Shown: piece after piece, positions 1-11,958 of the stretch
How the letters are laid out: the number at the start of each line of letters is the position of its first letter
Position numbering within the stretch: position 1 is the stretch's first letter
NCBI RefSeq assembly: GCF_016808335.1
Contig: NC_053150.1
Span: forward strand, 30,372,238-30,436,237
DNA length: 64,000 bases
DNA from: Panicum virgatum
Taxonomy: Eukaryota > Streptophyta > Magnoliopsida > Poales > Poaceae
Direction of reading: 5' to 3'
Notes under the pieces: model-generated
What the model saw: only the letters and a program-made list of their open reading frames with translations
Databases searched by the model: none
Told to the model about the DNA's origin: nothing
Position numbers and translations under genes: made by a program

Positions 1-562
1 CCATGTTGTAACACCAATTGAATTATTGCTGCTGAGCAATTTAACATCAGATTTGTACAAAATATATATAATGATGATCTCTGGTGGGCTTTAGTTGTCA
101 ATGTGTTTGATTAAAATTTATGTGATTTTTAACCACTTGAAATTTAATTTGAGCATATTATTTAGAAAATGTATTTCCTAGCCAATGAATAAGAACATTA
201 GAAAAAATAGTAATTTGTTGGTTACAGCTGATATGAAATATAATTTTTCGGTTGATTTCAAGTCTATTTTCACTGCCGGTGTGAATAATTTCCATGTATA
301 TATATTTGTCGACAGGAAAAGAATGGCTAGGTCCGGTGGCTTGGAATTTCCCTGAATAAGCCCACCGACAGGGAAATTTCACTGACCGTCAGGGATAACA
401 AAAACCGATAGGCAAATTGTTATTTCCCTATCGTTTTATCCCTGTCGGCTATTCCCTGTCTATGCACACATAGAGAAATTACTCTTCGATTTCCCTATCG
501 TTTTTTTTTGTAATTCCCTATGGGTGTGTTCACCCTCAAGGAAATTCCAATTTTTAGTAGTG
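1..562. mobile_element. Right end of a CACTA (En/Spm) DNA transposon
   Basis: The stretch ends at 547-562 with CCAATTTTTAGTAGTG, the reverse complement of a typical CACTACTA... terminus. Upstream of it, roughly 300-545, is a cluster of short motifs in both orientations (variants of CCGACAGGGAAAT and TTTCCCTATCG). Such subterminal repeats are where CACTA transposases bind. The rest of the element lies left of the window, so neither a transposase nor the 3-bp target duplication can be checked. The element may have inserted into the LINE fragment that begins directly to its right. Confidence 0.75.
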
Positions 563-1609
563 GCTATATATGTGAAAAAGATACATAAGCAGATAAAAGA
601 AGTGTTGTTTTTAAGGAAAGATAAAAGAAATGGTTGAGAAGAAGGCCAAGTACTCTATTGAGTGGGCAAACAAGCATCATTCTGCAATCTAAAATTTAGG
701 ATTCCTCGCCCTCCTTTGATCTTTGGCTTTTGAACTTTTTGCCAAGCCACTAAGTTACCCCCACTATTTGAGTGATTGTTACCTCTCCAGAGGCACTGCT
801 TTCGGGCTCTATCAATGTTCTCAATAACTCCAACTGGTAACTTGATTGTTCACATTGTATAGGTAGTTATACGGGTGATAACTGAATTGATCATCTCCAA
901 TCTTCCTGTGTAAGAGAGCAAAGAACAGCAAGCAGAGAGCCTTCTTTCTACTCTGTCCATCAAGGGTGTCAAATCTGACATCTTTGGTTTTGTAGTGCCC
1001 ATTTGGGAGATCTAACTAGGTGAAAGGTAGAGACCCCTTTTACCAGCCCAAAATAGCTGCAAGGTTAACCATAGTGGTGTCGGGAACATTAATGGAAATC
1101 ATTGAAGATTTACTAAAGTTCACTTTTAGACCAGTTGAGAGGGCAAAGTCTTCCAGAATGGTCTTGAGGTGAAATAGTTGAGCTGCATCTGCTTGCAAGA
1201 GCAGAAGAGTGTCATTTGCATACTGTATTTTGGGAAATCTGGAGATGGCTGATGAATAGGAATCTGCAGAAGCCCCTATCGACAGGCATCATTGACAACA
1301 TACTACAAAAGCTCAACTGCAAGGACAAAAAGTAGAGGAGAGAGAGGATCTCCCTGTCTGACTCCTCTCTTACAATAAAACTGCTTTCTAGGGACACCAT
1401 TGAGAAGAATAGAGGAGACACCAGAAGTAAAAATCATTTGCATTTATTTCAACCAATGTTCTGGGAAACCCAAGTGAAACATCATGCTTAGCATCGCAAA
1501 GTGAGTGCTCCACCGTATCAAAATCTTTAGCAAAGTCTAACATTAAAATTTTGATTTCTTTCCTGCTTTGCTGACATTGGTGGACGTATTCAAAGCACCA
1601 TGCTAAGCA

Positions 1610-1676
1610 GTCCTAGAAATCCTTTTATATGATTGCTCGGTTTATGTCCTTTTATAAACCGGGTGTTACATGTCCT
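1610..1676. mobile_element. 57-bp LTR-end remnant inside the LINE, flanked by GTCCT
   Basis: GTCCT occurs at 1610-1614 and again at 1672-1676. The 57 bases between them do not fit the LINE reading frame and end in AAACCGGGTGTTACA plus T. That ending is nearly the same as the right terminus of the 2.8-kb TG..CA element at 38292-41110. A 5-bp direct duplication fits an LTR element that was later reduced to a stub. Confidence 0.5.
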
Positions 1677-1998
1677 GAATGGTCTTACTTTTAATGAAGC
1701 CAAATTGATTTGCATGTATAAAATCTAGGATTAGAGCTTGTAGTCTTTCAGCAAGAATTTTTGTAAGAAGCTTGCGATGCTTCTGCTTAGCAAATAAATA
1801 GGTCTAAAATCATTTACTATCTTAGGGTTATTGATCTTAGGCACAAGCGTGATATAGGAGCATTTGATGCTTTCCAGATCTAAGGTACCATTAAAGAAAT
1901 CTTCACAAAGTTCATAAAAGGATTCTATGATGATGGGCCAACAATTCTTGAAAAAGTAGGCATTGAAACCATCTGGGCCAAGTGCCTTATCAGGTGGG

Positions 1999-2066
1999 AT
2001 GACTTTGACTATCCTCTCAATCTCATCTTTTTGATGACTTTGACTATCCTCTCAATCTCATCTTTT
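1999..2066. repeat. 35-bp tandem duplication within the LINE
   Basis: The segment beginning ATGACTTTGACTATCC at 1999 is repeated exactly from 2034 with a period of 35 bases. Because 35 is not a multiple of three, it shifts the LINE reading frame. Confidence 0.85.
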
Positions 2067-2832
2067 CTTATTGGCAGAACCAGACTTGAGAAATCCATGT
2101 TGACTTGGATGAGTCGGTCTAGATCAAACCTCATTTGTGGGTTCATGGAAATACCAATTCTATTGCTATATGCTATCAAGAGAAGGGCTGCCTTTCCTTC
2201 ATGATCTAAGACTAGAACACCACGATCATTTTGGAGCTGAGGGATAGTTTTCTTCCTATAAGAGATGGTACCTATCGCATGGAAAAATTTGGTGCACTCA
2301 TCCCCAAACTTGATTTTGTTGACAGTATATCTTTTCCTCCAATATAAGTTCTTAGAGTGAAGTAGTTTTGCTAAATGATCTTTTATGATGTTCCTGAATG
2401 TGAACTCATGGGGAAGGAGCACTCTTATTTCTTCTAGACAATCTAAGAAGAATATCACCATATTATAATTGGAGATCAGGATGTTGAGGTTAGATAGATT
2501 TCTACTCCATTGCTTAAGCTCATATCTGACATTTTTAAACCTGCCGGATAGAGTGGAAGAAGAACCCTTTTGATTCCTTACAGCTTCCAAAAAGCCTGGA
2601 TGATTAGGCCAAAAATACTGGCTTTGGGGATTGCAGTACTAATTGATACTTTGCATGGGATATGATCCGATGTAATAATGTCCATTGGTAAGACCAGAGT
2701 ATTGGGCAAGCTTAATGTCTAGTTAACTGAGGTGAAAAACCAATCAAGTTGTTCTAGGAAGGGATCATTCTACATATTGCTCCATGTAAAAACGCTACCT
2801 TTGAGGGGTAGCTCGATGAAACTTGTTTTAAT

Positions 2833-3004
2833 GGCAGAAAATCATAGAGATGTCAAAAATTAGTGAAACTAATTTTATTAGGTTTGTTTTATTTTCCTTT
2901 ATTAATGAAAATATAATTGGCAGAAAATCATAGAGATGTCAAAAATTAGTGAAACTAATTTTATTAGGTTTGTTTTATTTTCTTTTATTAATGAAAATAT
3001 AATA
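2833..3004. repeat. 86-bp tandem duplication at the edge of the LINE
   Basis: An AT-rich segment starting GGCAGAAAATCATAGAG at 2833 is repeated from 2919 with a period of 86 and very few mismatches. It lies where LINE endonuclease homology fades out. Confidence 0.85.
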
Positions 3005-4560
3005 ACCCTAGGTTCATCATAAGGTTTAATATTTATTTATTTCCTTTATTCTTAAAGGATTTAAATAAATCATTAAATCATTATGTCATATAATCATAAA
3101 ATATGAATAATTCTTAACCAAATATTAGAAATATTTAGGAATAATAATAAATAGAAATAAGGATTTTCTTAGTATACAATAATTCAAATTAACCTTGTAC
3201 AATTCTTTAAAAATTTGTTTATGGCTTGAATAATTAGGGTAAATGTGTTAGGGTTCCTAGAAGGGTAGTTAGGGTAGGATTGCAGCTTTATCGAGAATGC
3301 AAGTTCTGATTCATTTCTAAAACATTTTGCATACACTGACATTGCATGTCGTCACGATCAGAAGTTCAATCGAGGTCGTCTGACTTGAGTTCGTCAAGTC
3401 GCTGCTTGAGGATCCAGGATAGGAGAAAAAAAGTTGATCATTATCAAGTACGGACCGTAACTCCAAGTCGAAGCATCACTTTTCAAAAAAAAAAGCAGGG
3501 CAAGCACCGGAGCATCTACGCCTACTAATTTCTTTCAACACACTTTATTATGTTTACGCTTAATGCATATGAATGCTTAAGTACAGGAGTTGAGTGAAAA
3601 CCTATCTTTTGCATGTCTGACATCCTTAAAGTAAGGACCACTTTACCACCTATCCAGAAACAATAGTCAACCATAGTCAGAACTTAGCTCCAGTACCTAG
3701 ATGCCCTCAAACCTAAGTTAGCTAAACAAGGTTTCTCTTGTACATGCTTAGTTGAGCAAAGATTTGGTTGGTCGTTGAGTGCAGAGCAGAAAAGGAGTTC
3801 ATTCTGTCTGTCCTCACCTCCAAAAGAAAGAAATAAGGAACTAAGGTATGTTTAACCTTGGTCAAGTTTGAATGTGCTGATCACATGTTGGCTGAATGGG
3901 ACCAGAAAACCTATGTAACGGGGTTGACCTAAATTCTTGAACCAATTTATACCCCACATGAAGTGGCAAGTTGGCGGGGTCGTAGCCTAAAACCCGTGTG
4001 GAGATCAGGCCCGATGGGGGGTCCTTCATAGGGGTGTGAACTCAAGTCTGGGTAAGCACGGTTCAGGGTTGAGTATCTTCCTTGCCAAAGGTTGCTGCAT
4101 GCAGTCCACCCTGGGAACGCATACGAGTCGTGTGATCAGGGATCCCCTGTGGGTTGTATAATCGATTCGAATCACCGCATTTCTCGGTTATATATGAATA
4201 CTGCTTGATCTCGAACATCATAGAGTAACAAGATGCAATGATCTTAAAACTGAGCTTGACAACCTAGTTTACTGCATATTGGTGTGAAGAGGATCTAGAG
4301 GTTTTAGTTTACAAGTTCTGCTGATGTCTCCTGCTTAGTATAGGTTGTCTTGTTGAGTCCAAAAGTTTTCTACCAAAATATTATTGTATACATATCTTTT
4401 TTGATGTTGCAAGCATTAATTTCTGATTTTGCAACTGTTATTCATCAATATTGTGATGGAGTGTCCAATAAAAGTTTTTTGATTAGATGTCCGGACGCTA
4501 GCAGTGTCATTGGAACAAACTACATCAATTTGATCATGAAGATCGGACCAATAAGCTGCT
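3005..4560. mobile_element. Unclassified retroelement-like segment without recognisable proteins
   Basis: This stretch has no convincing gene. It begins AT-rich, has a short Ser-rich open segment at 3346-3528, and between 3580 and 4340 carries GC-richer non-coding text of the kind found in long-LTR, protein-poor grass retroelements. Its layout resembles 39800-40900 of the 2.8-kb TG..CA element, but I could not find matching ends or a target duplication, so the boundaries are guesses. Confidence 0.35.
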
Positions 4561-5105
4561 AAGGATGACCATGCAAGTTTTTAGAACCAGTCCAAAAACT
4601 TTGAGCTGCTATAATTAAGCAACCATAATTCCTTAATCCGAAGGCTCTTGAGTTCCATGAGTACATAATGGAATGGAAAGCTTATCAAGTCGACTTTTCA
4701 ACATAAAAAATTTCTTATCATTTGGATCCAATAACAAGTAATAATCAATTTAGTGAAGACCGCACAAAAGGCCAACAACCATACAAGGCTCCTTTGGGTT
4801 CCAGTTTGTGGTGATCTTTGGGTTAGAATAATTTCATAAATTTCAAGATATATTCGATCCCACGCAATTAGAAAGGATGTTCATAGTATAAATACCTCAT
4901 ATATCTATGCGACTTTGATAATCAAGTACGAACCTCACTATTGTTGTTTCCTTCAAGGATTATAGAAGCGGACACATCATCGGCTCCCAATTAGTACTCT
5001 AATCCATGTGATTCTAGGTTATGTTTGTTGTTTGTTTTTTATTCTATGTTGTGTTTGTTGGTTCTTTGATAGTTTGGTTGGCCCAATCCTCAATTTTGGT
5101 GGATG
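4561..5105. other. No recognisable feature
   Basis: AT-rich intergenic sequence. No reading frame, RNA gene or repeat boundary can be supported here. Confidence 0.5.
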
Positions 5106-5546
5106 CACTACTGGAAAAAGCTTGATGAGCACCAATTCGTAATAGTATTTAGCACTGGTTCTTGAACCGGTACTACGAGACCGAGACTAAAAATCTTGGT
5201 CTTGGTTACTGTCAATAACACAAGCTGGCGGCCCCTTTGGTACTGGTTGGTCTTTCTAACTGGTATCAAAGGGTTTTCCCCATTTTTAAAATCTTGTTTT
5301 ATTTTAATTACTTATTATTTTTATTTTTTCCAAATTGCTACGTGTACCTGACCTATACACTACTAAATGTCACTGCTAATCCTATAATTTAATTTATGAA
5401 GACATAATAATATTTACAAATATACAAATGCCATGATCACTAATGACCCGGTACCAAGGGTCTTGTCTAGCCACTGGCCGTTGGACTTCAGTACCAGCTA
5501 GCATCGGTAACTTTGGCATGAACCGATAGCAAGTTTTCTAGGATGT
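5106..5546. mobile_element. Short non-autonomous CACTA derivative
   Basis: The left end at 5106-5119 is CACTACTGGAAAAA, a common CACTA terminus. The interior has repeated 'accggtact' and 'ggtactg' type motifs, as in deletion derivatives. The right end, near 5533-5546 (AGTTTTCTAGGATG), looks like a decayed ...TTTTCTAGTAGTG terminus. It is about 440 bp long with no coding capacity. ATG flanks the left side and may be present at the right, but the end is too degraded to be certain. Confidence 0.6.
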
Positions 5547-6079
5547 TGCCCTAGCTAATAGTTATCGCTACTTGCAGTTACCTTGACTGTTTTACTGCTA
5601 GTAATCTTTCCATGCTCCTGTGCCATGAAGATGACCAGGGGCAGACCCAGCAATCGATGAAGACTAAGACCAAAATTATGGATTGGGTTGTATGCTCCCC
5701 AGTCTATGGATTGGGATGTATCATTGTTGACCTAAACTAATTGTGGTAGTGGATATTAATGGGCCACGACTAGGACCACGACCCAAATGGCCCTGTGCTA
5801 GGCCCACCACTGAAGATGATGGCTGCATAAGTCCGTCAAAAAATTACCTCTAGAAGTTGTTTTACAATTCTTGTAGAAAAATCTTCCATCTACGGTTGAT
5901 TTTATATTAACACAGTAGACAAAACTCTGATACCAAACTACATTCTAATTTATGAGATACAAGAATCTCAAATGTTCGACACATAAACAGAAAGAAAAGA
6001 AACCCAGGATTTATCATTTTTCCTCTCAAACTGTGCGAGAGTTAGTATTTCATATTACATTATTATTCAATGTTTCTGG
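5547..6079. other. Intergenic, with one isolated primer-binding-site-like motif
   Basis: No gene is seen. On the minus strand 5945-5935 reads TGGTATCAGAG, the usual copia primer binding site (initiator Met tRNA), but the sequence before it does not end in CA, so no LTR can be assigned. It could be debris of an older copia copy. Confidence 0.35.
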
Positions 6080-7914
6080 TGATAAATACTTTAGATCACG
6101 AGAGAGTAGATCAGAGGGGCATCCTTGATGCAGCTCCTCAAGTACATCCCTCCTAAAACGATAAAGAAAGTGAGAACACACTGACAACAATTGCATGAAT
6201 TAGTTCGAACGATGATAAAAAATAAGACATACAACTGTTTATGCAATTAAGTCTATATCACCGTTGGGCAGAAATAGAAATAAATGCAAATAGCCATACA
6301 AAATTATAATATTGCTATTAACAATGTTGGTCACAAAATAGCAATATCATAATTCACTTCTGAAATAATGTGTAAACATGCTCTTAAAATTTAATTGTCC
6401 CATTAGTTTGAATTAAATTAAAAGAGCAACCATTTAAACTTTTGAGGCGGAAACATGAATAACAAATTTATTTAGAAGCAATATGACTATAAAACTTTAC
6501 TATTCTCTAAGACAAATTATCCTCTTGGTTCAAATTTGAATAGAGAACCAAAAATTGTAGAAAATTCTATAAGAAAGTGCTTCTAATAATAGAGAATCTG
6601 AACACTTTGTTTACCGTTCTTTCGGCCCGACAGAGAAAACAGCTTGCGGCCCAAAACTGTCTGCGCTCAGCTCGGCCCGAGTGAGCGCACGCGCTCTTGG
6701 GCCGGTGGCAGCCCGCCATGGCAGCCCATCAGGCACACGGCCTGCCCCCGCATATCCCCCCCCCCCCCGTGCCCGGGCCGCAACCTGGGCATGGGCTGCG
6801 ATTTTGGCCCACCGCGCGACCCCTCCTGGGCCGAATGCAGCCCGAGTGTCGACCGGCCGATCCTGGCCATTAATTCCGATCGGGCGGTCATCCATTTTTT
6901 CGCGAGATCAAAAACTGCCGGCGGCCAGCTCTCTCCCAAACCCTAACGCATTTGCTTCTCTCCTCCCCTTTCTCCCCACCCGAACGATGGCGGCCCTAAG
7001 GTTGGCATGAGGAGGAAGCGGCGGCGGCGCCGCCGTTCCCCTTGCCAACGCGCGCTCACCCGTGTGGGAGCGCGCTGTCGTCGAGCGGCCTGGCGATGGT
7101 GCTCGAGCCCACGCGCGCTCCGGCAGGAGGATCACACTGAGCGGCAGCCCGATCTGTCTGTGTGCGCCAGCGAACCCGCGTCTCTGTTGAGCTTTGCGCG
7201 TGGCAGTGGCCGTCGTTCGAGCCAGCCGGCGGTGAGGCCCTGGTAAGCCCCGCCGCCCCATTCCTCTTTTCTAGGGTTAGGGTTTCAACTTTTCCTTTGA
7301 CTTTTTTCGATCCGTGATCGATTTCTTTCATTCTTTTGATTCGAGTTCGAATCTTTCTTTCCCATCTCGATCTACACTCTACGAGTAGGTGACTGATACC
7401 AATGATAGATACGTTAGATCACAAGCGAGTAGATTAGATGGGGTTCTTTCATCTTTTCTCTTCACAATTTACAATAGGTCCTAGATCTATTATAAAAACC
7501 GAGAGAGAGAGGAGTAGAGGACCTTGGCCACCACCAAAGGAGCTCAACCCAGCCATCTTGGGTTTGGTGATGTAGATCCTCTCTAGGGCGGTAACGAGGG
7601 GTGCAGAGGTGTCACAGCGGTGGCGCTGAAGTTGTGGTCGATGGCAGCGACGCCGGTGCAGAAGGGACGATGGCGGAACTTCCCGTTGCTCCAGCGCCCC
7701 TACTAAATTGGCTTAGGGTTTTGTGAGTGGGGTGACTGACGGCACGGCAAACCTCATACCAAGTGCCCCAGCTTCCCGCCCCTTTTATTATGGCACTGTG
7801 CAATAGAACCCACCAGTCATAAAGAGGTTGGACGCCCCCCGATCAGAGCGCGGGGAGAAGTCCGAGCTGGGCTTTGCCATTGGGCAACAGCCCAGTCCGA
7901 GATCAACTCTAACG
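6080..7914 (-). mobile_element. Copia LTR element, internally deleted (minus strand)
   Basis: The 5' LTR (7914 to 7403 in minus orientation) is followed by a primer binding site near 7402-7392 and a long GC-rich then AT-rich leader. This leader matches the layout and stretches of text of the plus-strand copia element at 58650-60330; for example both have 'TCTGCCCAA.GGTGAT.TAGA.TTAAT'. Where gag should begin (about 6125) the sequence jumps to the last 45 bases of the LTR, ending at 6080. No gag or pol remains. The flanks TCTGG (6075-6079) and TATGG (7915-7919) could be an aged 5-bp target duplication. The GC-rich open frames at 6611-7331 are leader sequence, not genes. The element lies directly downstream of the beta-glucosidase gene. 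Confidence 0.65.
7403..7914 (-). repeat. 5' LTR of the deleted copia element
   Basis: About 512 bp, running on the minus strand from CGTTAGAG (probably a mutated TGTTAGAG) to ATCTATCA. It contains an AATAAAAGGGG promoter-like motif. It is followed by TTGGTATCAG, the copia-type primer binding site. Its last 45 bases recur at 6080-6125 as the stub of the 3' LTR. Confidence 0.6.
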
Positions 7915-10803
7915 TATGGATGATGAGTTCTTCCAGGATCTTGAAAACTGCACCGATTTTCACCGGATTGCCTGCGGTCTGCGGCATCACAACAAAAGGA
8001 GCTTTCCTCTACATTCCAAAAATGAATGCAGCTTTCCTCTCTTCTAATTCCTTGTTTATGTTGTTACATTCACAAGTGCTTGTACATTCGCATGGAGTAT
8101 ATCTGACGGCATACACACGTGAGACATACTGCAGCCCGCAATCACGCCTGACCAATGATCACTCGGAGTAGGCTCCAGAGCTGTCCGCCGGCCGAAGCTC
8201 GCCGACACGGAGAAAGCCGGCGTACCAGCGCGCCGAGTGCCGGACGTACTGCGTCCTGTCCGCATCGCTGAAGTCCACCCCGTACAGGCCGAACCGGAAC
8301 CTGTAGGCAAATAGGACCTCGAAGACGTCCAAGAACGACCACACGAAGTAGCCGTGCACGCTTGAGCCGTTTCTGTCATCAGAGAGAGAACACAAAGATG
8401 CTAAGCACCTAGCATATAGATTATAGGGACTCAACATCGGTCACTATTGTGTCAACTTTCTACGACCAGATAGAGAGAAGTGTTGCTTCGATGTAGTCCT
8501 GCAAGAAATGCGATCTGAACCTGTCGTCGTACAAGAACCCGCCAGACGGATCCGGCTCGTGACCGGCTCCTGAAAGATAGCAAGCAGCTAGTCATTGTAC
8601 ACAAGCACATCGGAACTGTGCAAAACCATTACTGAAAAATGATCAGAATGACCACTCAATCTGGACATCCAGTTCAGTAGCTCACCGTTCTCATAAATCA
8701 GTACTGGAGGATTTCTGTACTTGTGTTTCAGGTGCTCGAACAGTTTCCTCAGAGCCCATGGCGCCGGGTGATTTGTCATCCCGAGGCCATGCTATTTGAA
8801 ACCGACCATGACGAAGAACTTTCAGCTATTGTTTATTTCTGCTGATCTGGAAAAAGTATACATCACTACTATAGCATACCTTGTTCCTTGAGCTCTGAAA
8901 TGGCACTGCACAATATTTGGAACAGAAAGTTTAAAATTTCTCAAATGCAAGAAATATGTTTAGAACTGATATTCATGAAATTTAGTTGACAAGCTTTGAT
9001 TCAATTCCTAAATTTCATGAATGTGTATTTTTTTCATTAGACATTAAAATAAACAGCTTGCTCTTACGGGTAATATATTTGACAGCGGCGTCACTGGCAT
9101 AATCTCTTGGGCTCTGTTTCAACTTGCTCAAATCCACCACAACATAAATTGCACCATAGTGGTTGATCCCTACAAAATCAAATGACCCTCGCACTCTGGC
9201 AGACTCCTCAGCCGTCAACAATGGAAGCCTGGTCCCAGCGTTCCTCTTCATCACCGGCAGGTAGTGTCCGTACACCAAAGGATGCATGAACCTAGCCCAT
9301 AAACCAGTTCATGAGTCATGAAATTTAATGTGAATTTATTTGTTAAACATTTGTGTAACTTGAGCAGAATAAACCATCCGACACTGAAGTCAAACATCCT
9401 TGCAGCAGCTTCTACATCCTCCAGTTTACGCGTCGCGGGCTCAAACCAAAAGGCTAGTAAAGTGACCCCGATCTGTCCTCCTTGCTCAGCCTATGACATA
9501 CGCAACCAAAACTATCCATCATGTATGTCTTGAAAAACAATTCTTTTCATCATGTGAACAGGTATATTTCATAATGAAAACTAAAAGCGCACAGGGACCA
9601 TGCCACCTGGTACTTGTCTCTGTAGAGGGAAGCAGCGGAGGCGTGCGCGAGCAAAAGATGGTGTGCAACAATGTATGGCTCTGTTGTAGAGTTGCCGCCA
9701 GCGCAGGATTCACCGAATGGTGGGGAGCACCGCCTCGGCGGTAGACTGCCCAAGTCATACCCACCAACCGGCTCGATGTTCGGCTCATTAAGGGTGGTCC
9801 AGTGCTTCACTCTATCACCGAAGCTCCTGAAGCACAGATCCGCATACGCCATGAAATCTTCACTGCATCAACATCAGAGTTGAGTCTTGTAAGTAACAAG
9901 CATCTCGGTTCACCTCACCTCACTATGCAAGTTGTCTACATAATGATGTGTTGTGGTTCCGAATTGAGTGGTACATGAATCTAGGATTGAGCAGGCCATT
10001 GTATTCATCTTGAAGAGCCTGGGGAAGGTCAAAATGGTATATTGTTGCGTGAGGCTGTATCCCTGTAATCAGCAACCCCAAAACTGCAGCTTAGCTCTAT
10101 GAAATAACAGGATTAACAGTACTAATACAACGAACAAGGTCAATCTACAATGTGCGTAGTCTACAAAAGGAATATATTACATACCGTAGGTCATGAGTTC
10201 ATCAATTAGATTATTGTAGTACTCCACCCCCTTTGGGTTCACAGCTCCTCGACCGTCTACAACACACAAACAATGAAACAAATCCATGTAAGGCCATGTG
10301 GTACTGGTCCTGATTCCTGAAATACCTTGTAGAATTCTATGTACCAGGAATAAGCCTTGTCCAGGCAATAGAAAATCTGTACGCATCCAAGCCCATCTCA
10401 TGCATTAGCTTCACATCCTCCTGAAATTAAATGTGGAAATCTGCTGAAATAAATTGTTACTGATGATCAGCAAACTAATTCCGATTTGTCACAGATTGTT
10501 CTACTTGTACTAGAGTTGAGAAACATGCCTTGTACTTGTGATACTGATCAGCAGCTACGTCTCCAGTCGCATGGTCAAAAGACAAAAGCATAGCCTCCAA
10601 GAACAAAAGGCGCCTGTGAGAATATACTGGTAGTCTGGTACTTGGCCTCAGACTGTTAAAACATCATAAGCAAAGTCCTGAGGCGTCCCCACTCACCACG
10701 ATGCGCAAATGTGTCCCAGATGCTCGGTTTCTTTCCGTCCTCATCCCATGCGCCTTCCACCTGCACAGAATTGATCGAACAAAACCATGACAAGTAGTAT
10801 TAT

Positions 10804-11637
10804 TATAGATGTCCATTCGGGCCGCCCGGGCCGGCCCGCGCCGGGGCCGGCCCGCGCTCGGGCCCGCCCTGGCCCACCTTTCACCGGGCTGTGCCTGGCC
10901 CGGCCCTATGTCTCACCGTGCCGGGCCGGGCTAGCCCACAGGCTGCACCGGCGGACCAGGCACGGACCCACAGTCCTGTTTCGTGCCGGCCCGGCCCAAA
11001 AGACACGGTGGAACCACGTGCTCGTGCCGTCCGACGCCCGCACCCTCAATGGAGGTCACCGCCCGCCGGCCAGCCCGAGCTGCCGCGCCCCTCGGCCGCC
11101 CCCGCACCCATCGACGCCGCGATACTGGCCACGGCCACGCTCGCCGACGCCGCCGCATCCACCCGCCGACGCCGTCGCGTCCGCCGGCCCCGCCGGCCTC
11201 GCTCGACGACGCAGTCGCGCCTGCCGGCCTCACTCGGTGACGCCGTCGCGCCCGCCGGCCCCGCTCACCACGCATGCTACTGCCGACGCCGCCCGCGCCC
11301 ACCCCTGCAGATGCCGCTCGCCGCCGGCACCGAGCCACCGACTGGGATTCTGGGAAGGATCCGGAAGGGGAGAGGCCGAGAGGGAGAACCGAGACCTGAG
11401 TGCGTGAGACCTGAGAGGGGGAGGGCTGGAGGCGAGGATAGGCGGCGGCGGCGTGCTGCACCTACGGGACTGCGGGTGCCGGGCCGTGCCTCCCGGCGTG
11501 CTGGGAAGGCGGCCCAAGCACGGCCCATGCTCTCGGGCCGGGGCACGGCACAGGCCGGGCCGGGCCGGGCTTGGGCCGGGCCAAAAAACCGGGCTCATGG
11601 GTGGGCTTCCGGGCCTCGGGCTATATGGACATCTATA
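10804..11637. mobile_element. Non-autonomous hAT element in intron 1 of the beta-glucosidase
   Basis: The ends are inverted repeats starting TATAGATGTCCAT and closing ATGGACATCTATA. The element is flanked by a perfect 8-bp target duplication AGTATTAT (10796-10803 and 11638-11645), the hAT hallmark. The 834-bp interior is extremely GC-rich, with repeated GGGCCGGGCC-type blocks near both ends and a central segment (about 11040-11470) that looks like a captured first exon or 5' UTR. The long open frames here on both strands (up to 264 codons) reflect GC content and are not supported as genes. No transposase is encoded. Confidence 0.85.
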
Positions 11638-11770
11638 AGTATTATGATGGAAAATAATAAAAAACATCTGGTTCTAAATAGCTAGCTATAAGTTCTATCT
11701 GTGCGTAGTATATGTTGCCATACATGGCACAGCGAATTTGGCCACCTCCCCGCTATACTGCTACAAATGC

Positions 11771-11958
11771 TATTCAAAACCATTTTTTTTTTTGAACGGG
11801 ATGGCAAGAGTTCTGTCTTTCAATTAAGAAAGAAAGAATAGAGTTTTATATATACAACGCTAGGGGCCTGGCCAAGAACCGAGGAATAGGATCAACCCCG
11901 AAAAAAACAAATGAAGCAGCCCCAGTGATACAACCCAAGAATCCGTATTCAAAACCAT
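11771..11958 (-). mobile_element. 5'-truncated LINE tail or SINE in intron 1, with 13-bp target duplication
   Basis: TATTCAAAACCAT occurs at 11771-11783 and again at 11946-11958. Between them a 162-bp insert starts on the plus strand with a run of T (a poly-A tail on the minus strand), preceded in minus orientation by TTCTTAATTGAAAGACAGAACTC-like text typical of grass LINE 3' ends. The features are those of target-primed reverse transcription. No coding sequence remains. Confidence 0.8.

Larger units (their letters stand above)
563..2870 (-). pseudogene. Degenerate L1-type LINE ORF2 (endonuclease end, linker, reverse transcriptase)
   Basis: Read on the minus strand this is a broken non-LTR retrotransposon ORF2. 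The longest open piece (2590 to 2009) is the linker between endonuclease and reverse transcriptase. Downstream pieces in shifting frames give the RT core: an [15 protein letters not shown] block near 1340-1380 and the catalytic box near 1215-1235, which reads YAND in place of YADD. The segment near 690-760 gives the GGRGILNFR-like block found C-terminal to the RT. Many stops and frameshifts, the altered catalytic box and a small insertion at 1615-1671 make it inactive. It is a separate copy from the LINE at 20769-41470 and is related to it at protein level. The left end abuts the CACTA element; the right end runs into a duplicated AT-rich segment. Confidence 0.85.

Noticed and set aside
6611..7331. 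Several short GC-rich genes
   Set aside because: The stretch is the leader of a deleted copia element, with matching layout in the plus-strand copy at 59190-59860.
10787..11685. Open frames up to 264 codons on the plus strand and 176 on the minus strand
   Set aside because: They lie inside a GC-rich non-autonomous hAT element, overlap on both strands and encode only Pro/Ala/Arg-rich text with no domain or start context.
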